27,426 nucleotides of DNA from a virus, in IMG/VR virus record IMGVR_UViG_3300042868_000976, positions 1 to 27,426 of that record; one strand, given 5' to 3'. The translations under genes and the position numbers were made by a program. Positions within the stretch are counted from its first letter, which is position 1. The number at the start of each line of letters is the position of its first letter. The notes below the pieces were generated by a model. That model was not told where the DNA came from. It worked only from the letters and a program-made list of their open reading frames with translations, and did not search any database. Below are positions 23,209 through 27,426 of the stretch, one piece after another.

Positions 23209-23851
23209 CCAACTGTCAGCGGCCCAGAGCCTGACGGCTGGAGCGGTCTACAGTGCTGAGCAAGGCGACATCCTCGCTCCCGGCATCATGCAGACGGCGA
23301 CTGTCACTGAGCAGATGCGGCTTGATTACAACGCTGATGTGCAGGGGGTGATCGACGCGACGTACTATAACGCCGAATTGTTGTTTCAGGATCAATACAC
23401 CGCAACAATGGTCAATCTCGATTCGGCTGTCGATAACCTCGTTGCCGCAACTGCGGTTTTGATGGAGGTGCAGGCGGTGGCCAACATGGCAGCCAACGCC
23501 GACACGGTGCAGGAGCAGATGGCAGTTCAGGCTGTCCTGACCAACAACGACATGACCATCACGGCTGCGGATGTGAGCAACTACAACAACGCTCTCGGTG
23601 CTGTGCAAACCTACGCCCGCGATGCTGGTGCCTTCTTAGCGGCCTCGCGCAACACGACCATGACCGGGACAGTGGATGCCTACGCGGCCAACAGCGGCAC
23701 AAGCCTCTACGGCGCGACGGTAACTTACTCTGCTACGGCTGACATCATGAACATCTCCGCCACCAACGTCTTTGGCATTGGCCTGCAAGGGCTGCTTGGT
23801 GCTGACACTGTGACGCTGGCTGACGTGTACGCTGCGGGCTACGGCTCGTGA
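23102..23851 (+). CDS. Secreted hypothetical protein, 249 aa
   Basis: ATG 23102 (GGAGAGG upstream) gives a clean signal peptide, MSYLKKAAALLCLSVSAAHA, cut before DPTITN. The mature protein is alanine-, threonine- and asparagine-rich, without cysteines and with few lysines; helical stretches such as NLVAATAVLMEVQAVANMAA (about 115-134) alternate with beta-like ones near the end (GATVTYSATADIMNIS). Its first 107 nt lie inside the previous gene in another frame. Export to the periplasm during late infection is expected; function is not recognised. Confidence 0.75.
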   Translation: MSYLKKAAALLCLSVSAAHADPTITNLQGSAQTILDQLSAAQSLTAGAVYSAEQGDILAPGIMQTATVTEQMRLDYNADVQGVIDATYYNAELLFQDQYTATMVNLDSAVDNLVAATAVLMEVQAVANMAANADTVQEQMAVQAVLTNNDMTITAADVSNYNNALGAVQTYARDAGAFLAASRNTTMTGTVDAYAANSGTSLYGATVTYSATADIMNISATNVFGIGLQGLLGADTVTLADVYAAGYGS

Positions 23852-24279
23852 GCGAAGAAGCTGAAACCACTGGCCTAAGAATTGCGGGCTTCGACATTAA
23901 GGGATGGTGGTTTGCTGCCGCCGTCCCTGTTTTGTCTGGCATCAGTGGCACGATTTACTACGGCTATGATGTGGTCAATCGGTTCTGGGGCGTGGAGGAA
24001 AGCGTTGCCGAAGTTCTGGATGTGGTCAGCCGGGTGCAAACTCTTGAGCAGGCTATTCAGGACAACGATGTGCGCGGCCTTGCTCCAAAGCTGTCTGCAA
24101 TTTCAACTCAGATGGCAACGATCTTAGAGCAACAAAAAGAGTTGATGGACCTGCGGTCTATGGTGGAGAAATCAGACAGCGTGACCAGCGGCATTGATGG
24201 CAAGCTAGAAAAGTATGACGCTGAGATCGAAGACCTCTGGAAAGCAATGGACGATCTTATAAGGAATCCCATGCAATGA
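23848..24279 (+). CDS. Membrane-anchored coiled-coil protein
   Basis: The 143-residue product starts at GTG 23848, overlapping the upstream TGA. A polar head (1-18) is followed by a hydrophobic segment (WWFAAAVPVLSGISGTIYYG, about 20-39) and a long, acidic coiled coil (about 50-140: VQTLEQAIQDN, then ATILEQQKELMDLRSMVEKS, then KLEKYDAEIEDLWKAMDDLI). This architecture also fits an inner-membrane spanin, so two candidates exist in the cassette. The predicted topology is not clear from charges. The next gene overlaps as ATGA. Confidence 0.75.
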   Translation: MSEEAETTGLRIAGFDIKGWWFAAAVPVLSGISGTIYYGYDVVNRFWGVEESVAEVLDVVSRVQTLEQAIQDNDVRGLAPKLSAISTQMATILEQQKELMDLRSMVEKSDSVTSGIDGKLEKYDAEIEDLWKAMDDLIRNPMQ

Positions 24280-24464
24280 TTAAGCTTGAAGCTTACGTTT
24301 GGCTGGCTTTCGCTGCGGCTGTTGCTGCAATCTTCTACTTTTCAGGGGATGGCTTCTATCGCTATCCCTGCCAAGACCCAGCTAATTGGTCTGCTTTGGA
24401 ATGTACCCCACCCATCTGTCTTCGCACTGGCATGTGCGCTGACGCCCTGACAGGAGGCAACTAA
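24276..24464 (+). CDS. Small membrane protein with four cysteines
   Basis: A 62-residue protein: N-terminal membrane segment (AYVWLAFAAAVAAIFYFSGD, about 6-25) then a short, probably periplasmic domain with Cys32, Cys43, Cys48 and Cys54 (YPCQDPANWSALEC, PPICLRTGMC). Even cysteine number and position after the membrane segment suggest two disulphides. I recall similar small proteins in lysis-proximal regions of marine phages, function unknown. Both ends overlap the neighbouring genes. Confidence 0.7.
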   Translation: MIKLEAYVWLAFAAAVAAIFYFSGDGFYRYPCQDPANWSALECTPPICLRTGMCADALTGGN

Positions 24465-24748
24465 TGTCTAACAAGAATGACCCAGATGTAATGGAAGCTA
24501 AGCTGCGCTACTTTATTGGCGTAGCTTTGACCGTGATCCTCGGCGGCACCATCTTTGTAATCCTCTATAGCTTGGTCTTTGTCACCCAGCCTCTAGGCGA
24601 AAGCTCTGAGAACGACCGCAAGTTCTTTGAGCTACTAACTCCTATTGCGTCATTCATTGTCGGCGCTCTTGGTGGCGTCATGGCTGCTGGAAACAATAAG
24701 CAAAAGGGTGGCAACGATGAGCCGCCAACACAGGAGTACACCGAATGA
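24464..24748 (+). CDS. Putative holin
   Basis: A 94-residue protein with a charged N-terminus, two hydrophobic segments (YFIGVALTVILGGTIFVILY, about 16-40; ELLTPIASFIVGALGGVMAA, about 56-75) and a hydrophilic tail (NKQKGGNDEPPTQEYTE). Size, two membrane segments and location in the same cassette as an endolysin lacking a signal peptide fit a class II-type holin that would release the endolysin to the periplasm. No family was recognised, so the call rests on topology and context. ATG overlaps the upstream TAA; the stop overlaps the next start. Confidence 0.65.
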   Translation: MSNKNDPDVMEAKLRYFIGVALTVILGGTIFVILYSLVFVTQPLGESSENDRKFFELLTPIASFIVGALGGVMAAGNNKQKGGNDEPPTQEYTE

Positions 24749-24972
24749 TTGGACGCATGGTTGGGATGCTCATTGGCCGCAAGGCTAAGGAGAAGGTGGT
24801 CGATGCTGTGCTAGACAAGGTGAACCTTCCGGACCCAGTGGAGGCTGCAATCAAAGTTGCCGCCACTGGCAACGTGGGTGATTTGCTTGGCGGCATGGGC
24901 AAGGACATGGCGCAGGAAGCTGTGCTTGGTGCAATCACCAAAAAGGTTCCGATCAAGAGACCCAAGAAATGA
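24745..24972 (+). CDS. Small hypothetical protein, 75 aa
   Basis: Not recognised. It begins MIGRMVGMLIGRKAKEKVVD, an amphipathic basic helix, has VDAVLDKVNLPDPVEAAIKV and a glycine-rich middle, and ends in a lysine/arginine tail (KKVPIKRPKK). The sequence may associate with the membrane surface or nucleic acid. It overlaps the holin-like gene by 4 nt and the nuclease gene by 4 nt, so all three are probably made together. Confidence 0.68.
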   Translation: MIGRMVGMLIGRKAKEKVVDAVLDKVNLPDPVEAAIKVAATGNVGDLLGGMGKDMAQEAVLGAITKKVPIKRPKK

Positions 24973-25370
24973 AGTGGCTGTCCCTGCTCTTGTTGACGGC
25001 TGCGCCTGCTCATGCTTATGAAATCACCCGTGTCATTGACGGCGATACAGTGGAGATTGCGGTGGATTTTCTTCCGTCGCCCCTGCCGCCTAAGCTGTCA
25101 ATCAGGGTCATCGGCATCGACACCCCAGAGAAAGCACCTCGCGCTCAATGCGATGCGGAAGCAGCTTTGGCTAAGAAAGCCAGCGCCTTTACAAAAGACG
25201 CGGTTGCCAATGCGCTTGAGGTCGATGTGAAAATACTCAAGTGGGACAAGTACGGCGGCAGAGTCTTGGGTGAAGTTTATCTAGACCACCAGAGCCTAGC
25301 CCAAAGCCTGATCTCTGCTGGTCTTGCCCGTCCCTATAAGGGTGACGCTAAGCAATCATGGTGTGAATAG
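24969..25370 (+). CDS. Secreted thermonuclease-like (SNase) protein
   Basis: The 133-residue protein has a signal peptide (MKWLSLLLLTAAPAHA) and a complete staphylococcal-nuclease OB fold: VIDGDT with D24, IRVIGIDTPE with R46, D51, T52 and E54, and KYGGRVLGEVYL with R98. These correspond to the calcium-binding Asp21, Asp40 and Thr41 and to catalytic Arg35, Glu43 and Arg87 of the type enzyme, so an active periplasmic or secreted DNA/RNA endonuclease is expected. It lies between the holin-like and endolysin genes, overlapping the upstream stop. Two cysteines (61, 132) may be disulphide-bonded. Possible roles are degrading host nucleic acid at lysis or competing DNA in the periplasm; both are inference. 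Confidence 0.9.
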   Translation: MKWLSLLLLTAAPAHAYEITRVIDGDTVEIAVDFLPSPLPPKLSIRVIGIDTPEKAPRAQCDAEAALAKKASAFTKDAVANALEVDVKILKWDKYGGRVLGEVYLDHQSLAQSLISAGLARPYKGDAKQSWCE

Positions 25371-25380
25371 GAGATAGACG

Positions 25381-26223
25381 ATGAGCCTAATTACTGAGGG
25401 CCAACTGGCCGCAATGATCCCGACAAACAAGGAAATTGCTGCATGGTGCGAGGAGCTTAACAAAGCCCTTCCAAAATACGACATCACCACCGACCAGCGT
25501 ATCGCTGGCTTTATCAGCCAGTGCGCCCATGAGAGCATGGATTTCAACGCCATGTCCGAGAACCTGAACTACCGCGAGGAGACCTTGAACAAAGTCTTTC
25601 CGCGCTACTTTGGCCCCGGCAAGCGCAATGCTGCTGAGTATGCTCGGAACCCTGAGAAGATTGCTAACTACGTTTACATGGATGAGTTCCGCACCAGCAA
25701 GCTGGGCAACACCCACCCGGGTGACGGCTGGCGCTTTCGTGGCCGTGGGTTGAAGCAGTTGACTGGGCGGGACAACTACACCCGCTTTGCTAAGGATTAC
25801 GGCATGACGGCGGAAGAGGCTGCTGTGTGGGTCGAGACCAAGGAAGGTGCGCTGGCATCGGCTTTGTGGTTTTGGAACACCAACAAGCTTAATGCCATTG
25901 CCGACACTGGCAACGTGGCTGCGCTGACTAAGAAGATCAACGGTGGTGACATTGGCTTGGCTGATCGTCAAGCCCGCTACTCTAAAGCAATGGCTGCTCT
26001 TGGCGGTAAGATCGAAGCACCTGTAACTGTTGCCGTTGCTGAGACTTTGCGCCGTGGATCAAAGGGTGATGCCGTTAAGCAGATGCAAGCTAAGCTTGGC
26101 CTTACTGCCGATGGTGACTTTGGACCGGGGACTGAAGCCGCTCTGAAGAAGTGGCAAGCTGCCAATGGCTTGACCGCTGATGGCGTAGCTGGAGCTAAGA
26201 CCTTGGCTAAGCTTCTAGGGTAA
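25381..26223 (+). CDS. Endolysin: GH19 (chitinase-like) domain plus peptidoglycan-binding domain
   Basis: A 280-residue lysis enzyme. Residues about 10-205 are a GH19 domain with QCAHES (H50, E51) and SENLNY (E60) at the active site, FRGRGLKQLTGRDNY at about 119-133, and NTNKLNAIADTG. Residues about 218-280 form a peptidoglycan-binding repeat (LRRGSKGDAVKQMQAKLGLT, DGDFGPGTEAALKKWQ). It should cleave the glycan chain of peptidoglycan. There is no signal peptide, so a holin is needed. AGGAGA lies 7 nt before the ATG. It is the last gene of the late arm and converges on the minus-strand operon; its final codons overlap a small antisense gene. Confidence 0.95.
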   Translation: MSLITEGQLAAMIPTNKEIAAWCEELNKALPKYDITTDQRIAGFISQCAHESMDFNAMSENLNYREETLNKVFPRYFGPGKRNAAEYARNPEKIANYVYMDEFRTSKLGNTHPGDGWRFRGRGLKQLTGRDNYTRFAKDYGMTAEEAAVWVETKEGALASALWFWNTNKLNAIADTGNVAALTKKINGGDIGLADRQARYSKAMAALGGKIEAPVTVAVAETLRRGSKGDAVKQMQAKLGLTADGDFGPGTEAALKKWQAANGLTADGVAGAKTLAKLLG

Positions 26224-26314
26224 TCGTGAGGGGCGCGATGGTGATGATAAGCCGTAGCGCAGTCTGATCTTCGACCGATACAAAGCCAATGGCCTCGTAG
26301 CGCCCCTCACTCAT
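26207..26314 (-). CDS. Very small hypothetical protein, 35 aa
   Basis: ATG 26314 overlaps the stop of the preceding leftward gene (ATGAGTGA), so it could be the coupled last gene of the operon. The product begins MSEGRYEAIGFVSVEDQTAL and continues RLIITIAPLTITLEA, an orderly alternation consistent with a small beta hairpin. The end overlaps the endolysin by 17 nt. An 11-bp inverted repeat spans most of it, so an RNA structure at the convergent end is an alternative explanation. Ribosome-binding signal is weak. Confidence 0.42.
   Translation of the reverse strand: MSEGRYEAIGFVSVEDQTALRLIITIAPLTITLEA
26226..26310. repeat. 11-bp inverted repeat between convergent arms
   Basis: GTGAGGGGCGC (26226-26236) and GCGCCCCTCAC (26300-26310) are perfect reverse complements separated by 63 nt. 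CGTAGCGC also occurs twice in direct orientation (26253-26260 and 26296-26303). The element lies 3 nt after the endolysin stop, where a bidirectional terminator is expected, but no T-tract follows and the loop is long. Confidence 0.5.
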
Positions 26315-26510
26315 AAGGATTATCTGATTGCCACCTTGGTTGGCAAGCCTCTGCTCTCTCTTTGATTTTGTTTATGTCCGGCAAATTTTGCCGTGCCATG
26401 TATTCTATTAGCTCAAGTTGTTCTTGAGTAACCCACCATGCAGGCAACTTAACGTAGCCCGCCAACCTCAACGCTATCGCGCCGGGGCTGTTGGACTGGT
26501 CACGGGGCAT
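26307..26510 (-). CDS. Small hypothetical protein, 67 aa
   Basis: ATG 26510 is chosen because it overlaps the preceding gene's stop (26500) and has GAGG about 7 nt upstream; the longer frame from 26594 lies wholly within that gene. The soluble product contains LRLAGYVKLPAWWVTQEQLE and LIEYMARQNLPDINKIKERA, two likely helices, with a WW pair at 25-26. I recall short phage proteins with similar AWWVT(Q/R)EQLELIEYMA stretches but no function. It lies in the leftward operon. Confidence 0.68.
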   Translation of the reverse strand: MPRDQSNSPGAIALRLAGYVKLPAWWVTQEQLELIEYMARQNLPDINKIKERAEACQPRWQSDNPYE

Positions 26511-26745
26511 CGCTTCCCTCAATCTCGGCCAGCGTGGCGCACATGCTGTCATAGGCTTCAACTTGCCGCTGGGTTTCGAGGACGCAGAAAGCATCCAGCA
26601 TAGCGTTAGATTTCTCCACCAAATTCGTCAGCTTGGCTTCCAGTTCTTCGATGCGGTCGGCGGTTTGGCGGCACCAATCGCAAGCCTTGTCTTTGGTCGC
26701 GTGTATTGGATATCCGCAAGCGCCGCAGCAATTCTTATCACTCAT
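26500..26745 (-). CDS. Zinc-ribbon plus coiled-coil protein, 81 aa
   Basis: The N-terminus has two CXXC pairs, CGAC at about 7-10 and CDWC at about 22-25, a probable zinc ribbon, followed by a helix with heptads (TADRIEELEAKLTNLVEKSN) and a helical end. Start ATG 26745 overlaps the upstream TGA (ATGA); TTG 26763 is in frame but less likely. Such small proteins often bind nucleic acid or another protein; nothing more specific is supported. Third gene of the visible leftward operon. Confidence 0.7.
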   Translation of the reverse strand: MSDKNCCGACGYPIHATKDKACDWCRQTADRIEELEAKLTNLVEKSNAMLDAFCVLETQRQVEAYDSMCATLAEIEGSDAP

Positions 26746-26957
26746 TTCCGCCCCCGTTCCCAAGCCGCCCGCGACAGCCGATTAGCCAGCGCGTCCATGT
26801 CCTCGGTGCTGATCTGGCGGTTGGTGATGATGGCCCAGTAAACAAGGTCCATAAACCGCTTGGCTGGTAGAATTTGCGCGGCATTGCTAATGCCCAGTGC
26901 TGCTTCTGATTGGATGTCACGGTGCGGCATGACCTCTTTGCTTCTGCGAAAGAACAT
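26742..26957 (-). CDS. Small helical protein, 71 aa
   Basis: It starts in the stop of the DnaA-like gene (TAATG) after GGGAG, so both are co-translated; ATG 26930 is a possible internal start with AGAGG close by. The sequence (MFFRRSKEVMPHRDIQSEAA, then ALGISNAAQILPAKRFMDLV) is mainly helical and basic near the ends, finishing RLSRAAWERGRK. Not recognised. Close coupling to a DNA-binding protein suggests a role in replication or its control, as inference. Confidence 0.66.
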   Translation of the reverse strand: MFFRRSKEVMPHRDIQSEAALGISNAAQILPAKRFMDLVYWAIITNRQISTEDMDALANRLSRAAWERGRK

Positions 26958-27382
26958 TACTTCTTCTCCCTCTTAGCTCTCTCGACTACGCTATCAATCA
27001 CGTCGATAAGCACTGGATTTTCCCTAAGAATAATCTCTGCTCTGCGAATTGATGATGCCACAGTTGAATGGTCGCGCTTAACAACAGCACCGATCTGTTG
27101 AAGCGACATGCCTAGTCTCTTACGAAACGTGTAGGCCATGATGTGACGGGCGTTAGCTATGGCTGCTGTATTGTTGTAGCCAATGAACTCATCCTTGGTT
27201 ACACCAGCTAACTCAGCAAAGGTCTCAATGATTACGTTCTCGTCGTGATCGTTGCCCTTGCGAATGGTTACAAAGATGCTTGGTTGCTTGTAGGCCAAGC
27301 CTTTTTCCCTGCGGTAATTGGCCTGCTTAGTTTCTTCTGCGCTCTTGGCCAGAAGATGTGCGTACTTTTCTTCGTGTGTCAT
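26957..27382 (-). CDS. Stand-alone DnaA domain IV protein
   Basis: A 141-residue protein whose C-terminal half is the DNA-binding domain of DnaA without the AAA+ ATPase. Residues about 52-115 read ETFAELAGVTKDEFIGYNNT, NARHIMAYTFRKRLG (R79 and H80 at the position of the basic loop), SLQQIGAVV and the signature RDHSTVASSI (103-112), which matches the RDH(T/S)TV contact motif of DnaA. The N-terminal 50 residues are charged and unrelated to DnaA domains I-III as far as I can see. Start ATG 27382 follows GGGAGAG. It may recognise DnaA boxes to start, recruit or block replication. Confidence 0.9.
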   Translation of the reverse strand: MTHEEKYAHLLAKSAEETKQANYRREKGLAYKQPSIFVTIRKGNDHDENVIIETFAELAGVTKDEFIGYNNTAAIANARHIMAYTFRKRLGMSLQQIGAVVKRDHSTVASSIRRAEIILRENPVLIDVIDSVVERAKREKK

Positions 27383-27400
27383 GGCTCTCTCCCAGAAGGT

Positions 27401-27420
27401 GCCGGGGCTTTCACCCCGGC
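27401..27420 (-). terminator. Hairpin upstream of the DnaA-like gene
   Basis: Perfect 7-bp stem GCCGGGG/CCCCGGC with a 6-nt loop. On the minus strand it lies 18 nt before the DnaA-like start, at about the same distance as the hairpin before the 29-436 gene. It may end the gene beyond the window edge or act as a leader/processing hairpin. ACCTTCT follows rather than a T-tract. Confidence 0.5.
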
Positions 27421-27426
27421 GAAGTT

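Noticed and set aside
26511-26594. Upstream extension of the 26307-26510 gene
   Set aside because: Entirely within the zinc-ribbon gene in another frame; the internal ATG has the ribosome-binding site and overlap typical of this operon.
1-27426. tRNA genes, CRISPR arrays, insertion sequences, attachment sites
   Set aside because: None recognised on either strand by eye; the repeats present are short inverted or protein-coding repeats.

Overview
The window is most of the late (structural and lysis) arm of a tailed-phage genome with a T7-type, short-tailed (podovirus) virion, plus both ends of an oppositely transcribed arm. Signature proteins appear in T7-like order: gp7.3-like protein, portal, scaffold, major capsid protein, tail tubular proteins A and B, ejection (internal virion) proteins, and a T7-type tail-fibre anchor. 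The two terminase subunits sit at the front of the late arm instead of the end. No integrase, repressor, tRNA or CRISPR array is visible, and no RNA or DNA polymerase gene lies inside the window. The host cannot be named. The GH19 endolysin, the lipoprotein and the periplasmic signal peptides point to a Gram-negative host, and several small secreted or membrane genes resemble types I associate with aquatic phages (recollection, not tested).

Layout. Positions 1-436 hold one minus-strand gene and its terminator. Positions 437-833 are a gene-free divergent control region with an 18-bp inverted repeat. Positions 834-4214 are the packaging module (small terminase, five small genes, large terminase). 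Positions 4296-8747 are head assembly (gp7.3-like, portal, scaffold, gp13-like, capsid, putative decoration protein). Positions 8784-19120 are tail tube and ejection proteins, including a gp15-like pair separated by one in-frame stop codon and a 1268-residue gp16-like protein carrying an HEXXH motif. Positions 19179-22106 are a segmented tail fibre with its assembly chaperone. Positions 22110-26223 are a tightly overlapping secretion/lysis cassette (coiled-coil membrane proteins, lipoprotein, secreted proteins, holin-like protein, secreted thermonuclease-like protein, GH19 endolysin). Positions 26207-27382 are a convergent minus-strand operon of small genes headed, within this window, by a stand-alone DnaA domain IV protein.

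How it works together. A near-identical motif, TTTGTGCRTTG, occurs four times on the plus strand: 57-61 nt before the start codons of the small terminase, the gp7.3-like gene and the tail fibre, and 143 nt before the capsid gene. It is the best candidate in the window for a phage-specific late promoter, and would divide the late arm into packaging, head, capsid/ejection and fibre/lysis units. Each copy is followed by a potential hairpin in the leader. If the genome is circularly permuted, the minus-strand genes at the two window ends would belong to one leftward arm diverging from about position 440-830. That is inference.
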